From Penicillium oxalicum (taxonomy: Eukaryota; Ascomycota; Eurotiomycetes; Eurotiales; Aspergillaceae), in NCBI RefSeq assembly GCF_001723175.1, contig NC_064653.1, positions 3,410,001 through 3,474,000 on the forward strand: a stretch of 64,000 nt of DNA. Reading direction: 5' to 3'. The translations under genes and the position numbers were made by a program. The notes beneath the pieces are model-generated. The model made no database searches. It was not told the DNA's origin and saw only the letters and a list, made by a program, of their open reading frames with translations. Positions 11,947-23,319 of this stretch are shown one piece after another (the stretch's first letter is position 1; each line of letters opens with the position of its first letter).

Positions 11947-13437
11947 TGACGAGAATGTGTCGAGGACGGCAGAACAGTGAGAGACCGGGAAGCAATGGGG
12001 ACTATCTGGGGGACCCAGATTAATCCAATTCAATGAGAGAATTTCCCCCTGTGGAAGTCGCTGGAGAAAAAGGGCGTGAGGTCGTGATTTCGTGAATGGC
12101 TGCTGCCGCTCTATCCAAAGGTCTTGAGTGAGTCGAATTTGAAATATGTACAGGAATTGAAGAGTGGAATCACGAGGGAGGCGAGTCCTGCCAAGGACAA
12201 CGCCTGTCAGCCGCGCAAGGGACGAGGAAAATGGTTAATCCGCTGATAATTCGGCCGATTGGGATCTCCGACGTGGTCAGCCGAATTGCCGGATCTTGTG
12301 ATTGGTCCTGCCTCGGCTCAAGACGAAGGCATGGAAATGTACATGAATTGCTCCTGCAAATACCCCAGTCAATCTCTCTCGTAGTAAGTACCAAGTAGTA
12401 AGTAGTCAAGTACAGTATCATCCATATATACACAGCATGACTGCCCGACAGTTTTGCATACTCAGTCATTGATTTTTTAGCATTCAGTATGTATTTGGTG
12501 TTATACCAGGACCACTCAACTTGAAATGCCGTGCCATGGATGCGAACCACGGTGCTGCGGTATGTATCATTGATACTCCATTTGATTCCAATTGTCCATT
12601 CGTCAATATCGTATCCCCATTCAGGGTGGTCAAATAGCCGAATTCTGGTCAAGCTCAGTCTAACGGAACCAACAAACTTTTTGCATCTTATTCTTCTGAC
12701 GATATGACTCTACCCAACTCGTGATGCCAAGCACATCTGTATAGCTATGTTTGGAGGTAGCCACGAAATCAAGCTCGTGGATGAGCTGAAGTGGGGTGAA
12801 TTGTTGTTTTTGATACGTAGAGTTTGAAAAGATACTGCTGTACTTCAAGGGTCTTGAACAAAAATATAGGTATTATGCACAATCCACACATTAATGGACA
12901 TTTGCTGTACATGAAATCTGTATGAGTCAATCTCCAAACCCCGAACAACACATTTGCTAGATCCGAGGAGCACTCCGCGACAGATGCAGATTAACCTCAT
13001 TACGAGAACCGATTGGTCAAGTGTTTCAAGACTCTACACATATCCCGTGTCCAGACTTTGAAAAGCTAGTGAGCCTGGTCCGAGCGGTACAAACAAAAGA
13101 AACTTTAAGACCTAGGTGAACATTTCATTGAGATACGAAAATATCCTCTTTTAAAACCGGCCTTGTTGGAGACCACCCGATCGACGGATAGAGTGGGGCC
13201 CGTGCCCGGAAGGGGCCAAACGTCATGCTTTGGGCTTCAAGACCAGGTGGAGATCTTGGAGATCTTGGAGATTTTGGAGAGCCCAGGCTTCCCACTCACC
13301 TCGACCAGACCTCGATCAGAACTATAAAACGATAAGACCAGTCATTTTAGGACGGGAAAAAAATCTCACTCTGATCTCATCCCTTCACTCTCTGAATTTT
13401 CGATATTCATTCCTTGACAAGTCGCCGTTACTCTACC
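11947..13437. promoter_or_regulatory. Shared upstream region of hemB and the RidA-family gene
   Basis: 1.49 kb between two divergent genes. A minus-strand frame of 160 codons at 12170-12652 has no family resemblance and begins far from any promoter sign, so I do not call it. A TATAAAA box lies at 13323-13329, 109 bp before the RidA start. No other site is confidently visible. Confidence 0.5.
13323..13329 (+). promoter_or_regulatory. TATA box of the RidA-family gene
   Basis: TATAAAA about 109 bp upstream of the start codon, a normal distance for a fungal promoter with a short leader. Confidence 0.5.
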
Positions 13438-13848
13438 ATGTCCTCTCTTCGATACTACGACGAACCCGGCGCAGGCACCGAAAATGGCCAGAAGTGCCAC
13501 TACAGTCAGGCTGTTGTCATCGGTAACATCGTCAAGTGCTCGGGCCAAGGGGGTTGGACGAACGATAACAAACTCGACGCCAACGATCCCATTGGCCAGG
13601 TGGATCTTGCCTTCGAAAATGTCGACCGTGTGCTTCAAGCTGCGGGTCTCGCAGGCTGGGAGGACGTCTACTTGTTACGGAGCTACCATGTCGATATGGG
13701 GTCCACCTTTGAGCGTGTCGTCCAAAAATTGAAGGAAAGACTTCCAGGACATCGTCCTGTGTGGACTGCGATTGCTGTGCCTCGGCTCGCTTTCGGACCG
13801 ATGCAAATTGAGCTGGAGGTTGAGGCTGTGATTTCCGAGACAAAGTGA
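13438..13848 (+). CDS. RidA/YjgF/Hmf1-family protein
   Basis: Single-exon protein of 136 aa, the normal size of this trimeric family. RidA proteins hydrolyse reactive enamine/imine intermediates released by PLP enzymes; several subfamilies have other or unknown tasks. Landmarks are the early SQAVVIGN strand, GQVDLAFENVDRVLQAAG helix, and a C-terminal PMQIELEVEAV strand. The arginine of HRPVWTA aligns by eye with the catalytic Arg105 of bacterial RidA, so activity is plausible. The ATG at 13438 was chosen over an earlier in-frame triplet because it begins MSSLRYYDE directly after a clean CTCTACC context. No targeting peptide is obvious, suggesting a cytosolic form. It is convergent with the C2H2 regulator and divergent from hemB. 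Confidence 0.88.
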   Translation: MSSLRYYDEPGAGTENGQKCHYSQAVVIGNIVKCSGQGGWTNDNKLDANDPIGQVDLAFENVDRVLQAAGLAGWEDVYLLRSYHVDMGSTFERVVQKLKERLPGHRPVWTAIAVPRLAFGPMQIELEVEAVISETK

Positions 13849-14257
13849 ATGCGACCGGAAGACAATGATGAGTGATTGTATGGTGTGTTGCTTTGGAGAG
13901 ATTTTTCATGTTCTTGGATAAATGTAGGGTCTGAATGGAAGTTTCACGATGAAGGATCCCCTAGTGCCGCCCAAGGATGCATTGCAAGTATTGAGTCAGT
14001 AAATGAATGTCCACTTTCTTGAGTTTAGATTATGCTTAGTGGCTCACTCATGAGAATCCCTGTACCCACGATGCATCCTTGTTATTTATAGTCCCAGCTG
14101 AATCTATGAGTGCAAATATCTGGGCGTCATCGAGATCAACATCTGTCGTGGCGTGCATCCGGCGTTGAAATCCTGGGAATTGATCGAACGTCACACTTTC
14201 TCAGCTCATCACAATCAAATGGAATTCGGTCATATCCTTTCTTCCCGGAGTTCTTTC
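13849..14257. other. Convergent 3' spacer
   Basis: Roughly 400 bp between the stop codons of two convergent genes. It must hold both polyadenylation regions. No other gene is seen. Confidence 0.6.
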
Positions 14258-16794
14258 TCACTGAGGGGTGCTTTCAAGCAACTTGGCATATTCGGCAAGA
14301 GTCCTCCCAAGCAAGCGTGCAAATTCCGTGTTCTCAGGGGTCTCCAGTACATTTGCCCAGAATCTTAAAACAAATAGAGAGAGTTGACTGGCACTGATAT
14401 CATCCGAAATCTCATCTGTATCGGTGAAAGATGACCAAGCTGATTGGAGAAGTGTCAGAAGGCGCCTGAGAAGCCGAATTTCCTCTAAACCGGAGATGAG
14501 CCCCATTTCTCCTCGAAACGCATCTTCGTTGCTTGACGTGCCTTGGTGGCTAGTTCTCAAATCGTCAGACTTTTGAACCCATCGGCTGAGGAGAAGAGCA
14601 GATTCAAAAACAAGTACTAGCAATTCGACACTCCAGCTGCTCATGCCAGACCGAACAAAGAAAACGACCCCAGTAGAGGCGGGATATTTCAACAGGTCGA
14701 TACTATGTCTAATCGCATAAAGCAAAATATCTGGCGAAGTGGGAGTCTCCCAAGACCATTCATAATATGCGGTTGCAAGCTGCAAGGGACGATGGGCGTA
14801 CGAAGATGGAATCATCCTTATTTTCGCGGGTAGGCTGAGAGCCAGGCGCACGAGAATCAACTGCATGATTGCCTTTGCCTTACTTTCAAGGGGCGTCAAT
14901 GCATCAGGAGAGGGTCTTTCAGCCTCCAATGCCACCAAAAAGCGAATTGCAGTTTTTCTAAAACGTACGTCATATCAGTCAGTTGCTGCTGTTGCAGATG
15001 CTGATCGGCCAACCGTAGAGCCTATTCCCCGCATACTTACCCGATGCGTTCAAACTCCATTCGCTGCATTCGAGTAGCCGATCCAGCAAAATGGCCATTT
15101 GACAAAAATGCTACCCGATGGCCCAAAAAAGCTGCAGCAATGTAGCAGTGCCGTGGTACTGAGATATCTTCCTCAACCTCTGGGTCGCTGATCACATCTG
15201 CTTGATCGCTGACATTTTGAAACCATTCAACAGCGAAGGGGCCCCGGTGCTCCTGGCTCTCCAGCCGTTGTTCAAACTCCCGAGCAGTCGCCGTGGCCCA
15301 GACCCTCGAAGAACAAGGGAGTCGAAGGCTAGAGTTGGTCTTTACCTGTGCACAGAGATCGTCGAAGAGAAAAGCATGGGAAGCAGCGGCACACACTCCA
15401 AATACTTCAATGCGTCGACTTGTCTCAGACCGAACCCACGAGGCAAATTGCCCTTCGAGGTCAGCCGAGTCGGGTGCAGAATTGTGGGATAAGGCCACAT
15501 AGTGGACCAGTCCACTCTGTAATATCCCCATCTGGTATACCAGTGTTTCACTCTGTTCCATTTTGATGCATTCTAGAAGTAGCATAAATGTAGCTGCAAG
15601 CTGATGGGCTGAACTGATTTTCCGTCAGCGGCATTGTTAGATGGGAGGTCGGAGCCGTTCGAATTGATACGTACTTGTCGTCTTCCAACGACGCATTCTG
15701 TGTGGACCATGTCCAGTGATTGAGCACAATGTCTCTGGAAGCATTGAACAAAGCCACAGAGGATCGAAGCTCTAACAAAAAACGGGCACCCAGAGCAAGT
15801 ATTGCTAGGCGTAATGCAGCGATGACGCGACCTGTTCGTTCGTAGTGTTCATGCATCACAGGAACACTGAAGTTTCGGTAAAAGGATCGCAGATATCTTC
15901 CAATTGTTCGGAATGACGGAACGATGAATGTAGGGCACCGGGTCATGTACTCTTGAACGGCTGAGTCGGACATAAGTGTATTTCTGTCTGTATGCTTTTA
16001 GCCGAAGAATATTTTACTGATAAGGAAGCAATAGTAGTTAAGGGTCTTACTGCTCTGTTCTATTACGCGAATTTCAAAATCAGGATCTAGAACATTAGTA
16101 CCTCTCTCAAGGAGACCGGCTGCAAGAGGTGGTCGTGACCCTGTTATATCCTGGTCGTCGACAAGAGTCCACAGGGTACTATTCGCAAGAAAGTTCTGAA
16201 AGTCATTCAAGGGACTTTGGTCATCGTTCGAGCTCAAAGCCGGAAGCGCTTAGAAGCATTGTCAGCAAGGCAGCGAAAATCAAACCTGTTAGAGTTTTGG
16301 GGATCGGGTGAGATCCAAAGGGAAGAATCTTACATCGGATACTATCATTCGCAGTTCTTGTTGCGGAATTTGCGCGAAGGGAAACTGATTGCGGCTCTTT
16401 TGTTTGCTCCAGCTGTCCTGTCCGGTCTTTACGCGGACGCGTGGCTGTGATATTATCTGCGAACGATATCGAGTCCGTCGTCGTGATGGATGAACCCGGT
16501 TCAAGCTGGTTACCATTATGAGCCAGCCTCTCGTGGCGTCGCAGTAGATCTCGTCTACTGAACGATGTTCCACAGGGACACGGATACGGCTTTTCTAAAG
16601 TATCTGCGTCACAAAACCAGGGAGCAGCAAGCAACAGTTCAGTTAGATGAACTCAAACGGAGTCTGGGGCTGCGCGCTTCGCAAAACTAACGGATTCGTG
16701 TATGGCGCCGCACGTGTTCGGGTTTACGAAATCTGCGGCCGCAGAAAGAACAAACGTGCCGCCTGCTGACATCCTGGTGGTCCACAGCTTCCAT
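14258..16794 (-). CDS. C2H2 zinc-finger regulator with fungal-specific transcription factor domain
   Basis: Six exons (16692-16794, 16334-16603, 16051-16248, 15675-15987, 15041-15613, 14258-14957) give 718 aa. All introns are 61-88 bp and keep frame. Two tandem fingers occupy residues 15-63. Finger 1 is Cys15/Cys18/His31/His35; finger 2 is Cys43/Cys45/His58/His63 with the close CxC spacing common in fungal relatives. Intron 1 splits His35, which supports the model. The rest resembles the alpha-helical fungal transcription factor domain (Fungal_trans), including an AATFMLLLECIKME helix and a SETSRRIEVFGVCAA segment near the middle. The second intron needs an AAG acceptor, the weakest junction. 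It is divergent from another regulator 546 bp away. Target genes are unknown. Confidence 0.85.
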
Positions 16795-17340
16795 CCTCGC
16801 GGTATTGCCGGATGAGTCCCAATTGTGTGCTTCTGTTACGAGGCAAGAGTCTTGTGGAGACGGTCTCCAACTTTATCAATCTCAAACGGTCTCCAACTCG
16901 CATGACCGTCGGTCTGGGTCACATGACAGGATCTTACGGCTATCTGCCGACGTCATCGATTTCGATCGCAGAACCCGACTCAATAAGAGACTCGTCCCTA
17001 GCTGGGGAATTGAGGACGTGGACTTGCTGTGATTTTTGAGCGTTGCGGTGGACCGATACAGCATTGGCGATCATTGGTTTCAACAAGTACCGTCAAGGCT
17101 TGCCATTGTGGCAACCGCTCGGGTGTTCGCTCAATGTAAAGCGAGGCACAGACCGATCTTCTCGCGCTAATTACCGCGCGACGCAAAGTAAAATCTGGTG
17201 AAGGCAGGTGCCAACTGAGATTTCTCCTCGTGTGGGTCTTCTGATATCGAGTGCATCCCTTTCAACTTCACGCTAAACTTGAGCAGCCCGCCGCGCTACA
17301 GAAAGGCACTGGGCTACGAGGCCCGAGTTGCGGACAAAGC
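16795..17340. promoter_or_regulatory. Intergenic region between two divergent regulators
   Basis: 546 bp between start codons, so both promoters must lie here. I looked in all frames for a zinc cluster that might be a first exon of the plus-strand gene and found none. No confident binding site is visible. Confidence 0.5.
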
Positions 17341-19412
17341 ATGGATGACCCAGAGTTTCTTCCCATGCTATTTAGTGGGGATATGAATACGCTTGAGTTT
17401 GACCAGATGTTCAATGCAGATCACGATCTTGACGGGTTTTTCGCGGATCTACTTTGTGTACCTTCCTTTCCGCAACCTCGGCGCTCTGACTTCACTCCAT
17501 CTTTTGAAGATGCGAGTTTGCGGTCTTGGCTAGGAGTTGGGCAGTACAACTCTGACAATGATGTGTGCGTCTTCTCCTGTTTCCGACGTAAGCTCGAAAT
17601 AAATCGTCTAACAACGCAATGTTATTGTTCACAGCTTGAAAGCTTATTACCAATATGTTCATCCTTGCTTTCCTATACTTCCACCCCCTGCCGCTGAAAA
17701 CGATGTCTATACTGCAAATCAAGGCTATGATCAAGCTTACGAGCCTACTTCACCACTGATTATTGCTCTGCTATCAATAATCATACCAATACAAACCTCC
17801 GAGATATCCGCCAGCCAAGGCTCTGAAGCGACATTGTACACGAACCAGGCCTACTCCTTGGCCCACCGCGCCGCCGAAACTTGCGCCAGGTGGTCAGTGG
17901 CTACTGATTGCAATTCTCCCTTATCAGAAAAACCTTTCGTTCATCCTGACGTGCCTCCTGAGCTTGAGATACCCCTGGCGTATTGTCTACTGAGTTTGTA
18001 TCATTATTTGCACAGAGGGGATATTGCAATGATGACCTCCTTCGCGGAGAAGGCCCATGAGGCTGCTATCCAACTCTCATTGCACAAGGAATGCACTGAA
18101 ATACGTGGTGTGGCGATCCGGGAGGCGAGAAGCAGAGCATGGTGGGCAACGGTGAGAATTCGCATTATCTGGCAGCACTAGACAGTCGCCTAACAACTTT
18201 CCAGTATCTTTGCGTATGCCATGCATCTATGGTGAGCTGCAAGGTATGTCCAGAGCAGCAATCCTTTGTTGACAAGGTGCTGTTGCCGATCTTCATCCGA
18301 GACTGCGTCAAGTACCTAAGAAAGAAATAGCCACCGATACGAGCCATCAACACAAGGACTCTGGAGGTTCAATTCCCTACATCAGAGTATATCTCTCGAG
18401 TCAGTATTTATCAGTGGGCCTTCAATACTTGGGTTTACTGACTTTGGAGTAGGTCTGGGAACGTTATATTCGTGCCGAAGAAACCCTTGTTGCAGCGACG
18501 CTATTATTGGTATCATTAGTCAAAGGGATTCGGTCTAAAGAGTCTGTACCTAACTTCCGACGGTCATTCGGCGCGGTCGATAAGATGATTCAGGCTCAAC
18601 TGGCGCAATTGACCCATGTGGAACCTCTGACTTCCACCGGGGATCATTCGCCCGAATATAAACTGGCGAAGAGTTTGCATACCATCACGAGAATGAGACT
18701 GATGAGGTACTAAGTCTAGCTCCATAACTACCCACTTGCTTGACTAATATCATTCAGTGCCAACATGAAAATTCACCGTTACCGTGCGCTCATGGAGTAC
18801 CCTGCGATATCGAGGAAATTTGCTAGTTTTCCCCCTTTAGACATATCGGAACGCCCACCATCCGAGAGCACTGATTTCCAATCCGCTGTGCTGGCGAAAG
18901 TTGAGCAAATATTCCCATTTCCAAATCATTACTCGCTTCAGAGCTGCATCAATTCCGCCCTGGCAGTCTCCGAGTGTCTTGGTTCACTGAGAAATGATCT
19001 GACAGGTGGGTCAAGGAGCCGATTTTACGCGATCGAGTCTAGCTCATAATCTCCTTAGTTGCTCCTTTCATATGCTCTGCCATAATAGCAGGATACACTG
19101 CTATGATGATGTTGCATTTTCATGGCCCAGAAAAACGCCAGCTTCTGCCTTGGCTTCCAGTACACGAATTTCGCAATCACTGCCAATCCATCACGGTAGC
19201 GACTATTCAGTTCCTCGACAGATACTCCGCCGGATCTTCGCACCTAGACAGATTGACATGTAAGTTTGAATGCGGGCCAGATCAGCCAGATTCTCTCCGT
19301 GCTGCGCCTCACTTCGAACCTTCACTCATTTTCAATGCCAGGCGATCTCCGAAGGGCTGCGACAGCTTGTGGCGTAGACCTTGAACTCTCCCATTCCAAT
19401 CCAGCAATCTAG
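17341..19412 (+). CDS. Fungal transcription factor-domain protein without a visible DNA-binding domain
   Basis: Eight exons (17341-17564, 17635-18151, 18205-18243, 18331-18399, 18453-18706, 18758-19005, 19059-19259, 19342-19412) give 540 aa. All seven introns (51-87 bp) are in phase. The protein shows hallmarks of the Zn2Cys6 middle homology domain: AYYQYVHPCFPILPP at the front, AWWATYLCVCHASMVSCK across two junctions, then VWERYIRAEETLVAATLLL and an APFICSA helix. The N-terminus is only about 75 acidic, Phe/Leu-rich residues ahead of the domain, with no cysteine cluster or finger. The final exon is short and weakly conserved, so the C-terminus is less certain. It may act as a partner or modulator, or a DNA-binding exon may be missed or lost. 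Confidence 0.75.
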
Positions 19413-20640
19413 GTATGGTTTTAGCAGAACAATTGACAATAAAATTGCTTGCACGAGAGATGAATTTACCCTCTAATAGCAGAAAATGAAGCGAGACACG
19501 AAATTTGGCCGAAAAGGTCGAGCGTTAGCGGTGTATTTGGACGAACATTCCTACAATAGTAAAGACTAGGAAAGAGCCTAATACGGAGAATAGTTGTAAG
19601 AATTCTATCGCTACCCACAAGCCTTTATCGGAGAGGATGGCTACACAGAAATCTAAAGAGGCTTTGAAAATATAGGCGATCTTGTCTAAGTCAGGAGGGC
19701 TTGTTAGAAAATAGAAAGTTGTTTAATCGTTAGGTCTTTCATTATTAATTCTCTATAGTTTAAATTAAGACTACCTATTTCAGAGATTTTATAATAAGAC
19801 AATAACTATGATACGTTTTGTATACATGCTTACGCGCCTACTTCGGATAATATACTTAGTGCCGAAACGAGTACATATTGGAGCTATACTTCCTATGTAT
19901 ACTGTCTAACAACAACTTCGGTCTCATCTGTGGGGATGTGATAGGATTTAAAAGAACTGCACGTAGCTTTATATAAATAATAAGTTCTATCTAGTAGTGC
20001 TTTTTGGCCGATCTGTTATACAAAGGTAGCTCTGATAGAAGATAGATTGTTTGGCCCTTTCGATATTAAACGCTAATCCATATCATGATCGTAAGCGACC
20101 ACTGAATAACACGCCCACTTAAAAGTTTAGAATACTGCTTCTTAGATAAATTCTCAGACTTGGTTTCTTACTCGTAGGAGCTCTGGTATTATAAATCTGA
20201 CGAGTAGTTTTTCTTGTGACGGTAATTGTAGCTAGCTGATCCCGCATGTCGATACCGTATGCGGTTATAGGATTATAGCCTCTTCTCCTCTTCTACTTGG
20301 TTTGAGTGAAGTCCTCATGATTGCCTTTTTTTTCAACTATTTACCCACGCTTGAGACTTTTTCCAGTTCCGCTCTAGGAAGTTATCTTTTAAGCGGAGGC
20401 TACTGAAGCGTGTTGATAAATAAGCCTGCAGGCTACCGCGTCACTTGGCTGAGCCTAGCTCAAGGACTTGATGACTTGACATCCTAGAGGGTTAGAGGGT
20501 TCTACCTGTGGCATCTTCCAGATTGTAGGTGAGGTATCTTGTTTTGTTGACCACCTGACCCACGAGCGATCGCTGTAGCGTGGCTGGGTTGCTGTACTGC
20601 GATCCTAGTTGCGATGCAGATGACTGCAACATAATGCATA
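19413..20640. other. AT-shifted spacer between convergent regulators
   Basis: About 1.2 kb. The part from 19,480 to 20,330 is AT-richer than the flanking genes and has many stops, suggesting decayed or RIP-touched DNA. I recognise no gene or element in it. Confidence 0.5.
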
Positions 20641-21975
20641 TCAAATTCCAACCTGCTCCAACACATCCGCGGACCTCGAGATCCAATCTTGCTCCCGATT
20701 GTCATGCAGATCATGCCGGTACACATCCGGGGTATCAGCCGCGAACCATTCCTTCGGAGTGAGAGCATTCCACAACGGCGTATTTTTCGGCAATGGGAAC
20801 TGCAAATCGCGTGCCCGCAGGCCCCAGCTCCTGACGGTGTCTCTAATGTTCACTGTCAAGCTGTTCATCCCGTCCCCTTCCCCGTCACCGGGCGAAGGAG
20901 CGCTGACCGCACTGCACAGCTTAAATAAAGCCAGGTTGAAACGTTTGATCTCCTCAATACTCACCCAGACATACTCGCCGGGCTCCGTCTCGGAGAAGCG
21001 GGCGAGGATGTTGGGGTACTGAAACATTCCGAGTCTTTTACAGCTCGCAACCAGCCTGTGAAGAAGATCAGCCTCGACGGGTGGAAGAGAGGGTTTAAGA
21101 TGCTGTTGGAGGGATGTCCCGCTGCTTTTCATCATTGCAGCGGAGATGATATGAAGCAGCATCGCTTGGTACGTTGGGATCGGCCATTTGCACGCAGGAG
21201 TTGCGTTCTCTGATCCAGAGCAATCCCATTGTTCCTAGGCGCCATGTGTCAGTGGGTTGATCGAAATTCTGTCGCTTGTATCAGCGGGACAGACCTTCTG
21301 TTGTCGTATAGCCTTTCCAAGCACATTGTGCAGGTCGATCGCTTTGGACTTCTCCCGCTCTTCTCCGCTCATCCACAGCGCGATGGCAACCATCGACTGC
21401 ACGAGTAATGAGGTCTCATGCTCAATAAACGTGCCCCGATGAATGAACGGCCAGTATGAGTGAAATAAGTCAAAATATATGCCCACAAGACGATCTTCAC
21501 TCTCCGTGCGAGATCGTGTGGGTTGCTGGGTTTGAGATTGAGGGATCGCTGGTCGTGTGTCTGTCGTTTCCTCCGGAAAGGAGTATGGACTTGCTGTCTC
21601 CTTCTGCTGTGCAAGCGAACACCTCTGCCCGCGACGCTGGCAGTTGGCGCATGGTGACCCGCCATAACACACGGATCTTCTGCTTCCGACAATGGGTGCA
21701 TGCCTGTTTGACTTCTAGCGTGGGCTCCGGAACTCCATGTACTCTCTGAATATGTCTTCGGAGCGTATCGCTATCTTCATTATCAGCATTCAATATCGCA
21801 GATCGTGATCCGCAGTGTTCATTTCTGCTTACCTTCGGACGAACTCGCGGGCACAGGTTGTGCATTGCCGAACACGGCGCCGGGTGTGTTTCGCCTCGTG
21901 GCGACTGAGATGCTCTTTCCGTTGATATTTCGCGGTGCACCCTGGGAATTGACAGTTGTATCGACTAGATACCAT
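20641..21975 (-). pseudogene. C2H2/Zn2Cys6 transcription factor with a one-base frameshift in the zinc cluster
   Basis: Exons 21833-21975, 21295-21770 and 20641-21234 with introns of 62 and 60 bp. The first exon encodes two C2H2 fingers (Cys8/Cys13/His26/His30 and Cys38/Cys41/His54/His59), the second completed across intron 1. A Zn2Cys6 cluster follows at residues 72-98 (Cys72, 75, 82, 88, 91, 98). One extra base at about 21670, between codons 81 and 82, breaks the frame just before the third cysteine. Ignoring it, the frame stays open to a stop, about 403 aa, with helical fungal regulator sequence (FHSYWPFIHRGTF; RFSETEPGEYVWVSIEEIKR). Tandem C2H2 plus Zn2Cys6 is a known fungal combination. 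The base may be a true mutation or a sequence error. The gene is divergent from the NmrA-like gene. Confidence 0.75.
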
Positions 21976-22362
21976 TGTGCCAGGCTAGAATGACTACGAG
22001 CATGGCGATCTGGTCAAGGGAATGGAGTGCACAACCTGAGGGGCATAGAATTGGCTCCCGTGAGGTGTCTTCAGGAGGGTCCACTGAGTGAACCAGAACC
22101 AGAACCAGAACCCTTGTTGCTTCCTTGGCCCTTGGGAAGCTGAGATCCACGGTAGAATCATTAGCATTGCAGACGCTCTCGGAGCCGCCCTCTCGGCATG
22201 CCCACTCCGGAGCGCCCGCTTTTAGTAATCTACGTTAATAATAAGCCATTGACGGAGTATATATCTACCTCTGCGCAGCCTGTAGTTTACCACTTCACAA
22301 CATCACCTCTCCCAAGTCTGTTTGCTTAGCTTACAAAGTTTATCGACTCTTTTCGGTCCAAT
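21976..22362. promoter_or_regulatory. Bidirectional promoter region, C2H2/Zn2Cys6 factor and NmrA-like gene
   Basis: 387 bp separate the two start codons. A TATATAT box at 22258-22264 stands 98 bp before the NmrA-like start. The closeness suggests shared control and raises the chance that the regulator acts on its neighbour. Confidence 0.5.
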
Positions 22363-23319
22363 ATGGCTCCCTCCATCCTCATCGCCGGCGCAACGGGCAA
22401 CACCGGCCGCAACGCGACGGAGACGCTCTCCAAACTCGTGCAGGCGCCCTCGTCGCCCGTGGCCAATCACCGAATCCTCGCCCTCACCCGCGCCCCCACC
22501 GGCTCCGTCGCGCAACATCTCGCCGGCCTTCCCGGCGTTGAAGTCATCGAAAAATGCTGGACCGAAATTACTCCCGAATGGCTCCTCGCCCAAGATGTGG
22601 TGCGAGCATTTATCGCCCCGCATAATAAACCGACTCAATTCGCCGAAGAATCCACCTTCCACTTGTCACTGCGCGACGCTGGGGTGAAATACGTGGTCCG
22701 AATCTCAACGACCGCCGCGCATGTGCACCCTGATTCCATTGCGTATTATCCGCGCGCGCACTGGGCAATCGAGACTCTGCTCGGGACAACCGAATTTGAG
22801 AATCTGCACTGGACGAGTCTGCAACCCAATGTTTTCCAAACATTTTTCTTATCGGCCGCGCAGTTTATCAGAGAGTTTCGTGAGACAGGACAGCAAGGCA
22901 CGTTGAAATTGATGGGGTCGAAAGAGACTCCTGTTGGGGTGATCGATTCTGATGAAGTCGGTCTCGTCGCCGCAAAATTGCTCTCGGAGGCGGATACTAC
23001 CAAGCACAACAAAAAGAAATACGTCCTCAACGGACCCGAGGAGATCACCGGAGAAGGTGTTCTGCGTCTCGTCGAAAACGTCATCGGTGCGTCGGTCGAG
23101 AATGTTGTTTACCGGGATCTGTCGTGGATGGATGGGTTCCTCGAGGCGGAGTTTATGAGGCCCGGCGTATCACGCAATGTAGTTCTATCTGTGAAGCGAG
23201 CGGCAGAGAAGGCGTGGGATGGGAGCTTCCCGACTGTTCCTACCAGTCAAGAGGTTCTGGAGCTTGCTGCGCCGCGGAGGACGCCGAAAGAGATGTTGAA
23301 GACTTTGCTGGAGGCTTAG
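22363..23319 (+). CDS. NmrA-like NAD(P)-binding protein
   Basis: Intronless, 318 aa. The N-terminus has a Rossmann fold with the dinucleotide motif GATGNTG at residues 9-15 after a hydrophobic strand (SILIA). This is the atypical short-chain dehydrogenase group that includes NmrA and HSCARG redox sensors and some reductases. The segment VKYVVRISTTAAH and the following YYPRAHWAIE fit the substrate-side region, where a YxxxH replaces the classical YxxxK, as in NmrA-like proteins that bind but may not turn over cofactor. A later PVGVIDSDEVGLVAAKLL segment is typical of the family. It is divergent from a broken regulator, so it may have belonged to a small regulated unit. Substrate and partner are unknown. 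Confidence 0.88.
   Translation: MAPSILIAGATGNTGRNATETLSKLVQAPSSPVANHRILALTRAPTGSVAQHLAGLPGVEVIEKCWTEITPEWLLAQDVVRAFIAPHNKPTQFAEESTFHLSLRDAGVKYVVRISTTAAHVHPDSIAYYPRAHWAIETLLGTTEFENLHWTSLQPNVFQTFFLSAAQFIREFRETGQQGTLKLMGSKETPVGVIDSDEVGLVAAKLLSEADTTKHNKKKYVLNGPEEITGEGVLRLVENVIGASVENVVYRDLSWMDGFLEAEFMRPGVSRNVVLSVKRAAEKAWDGSFPTVPTSQEVLELAAPRRTPKEMLKTLLEA

Noticed and set aside
12170..12652. 160-codon minus-strand frame upstream of hemB
   Set aside because: No family resemblance, irregular composition, and it lies in the divergent promoter region.
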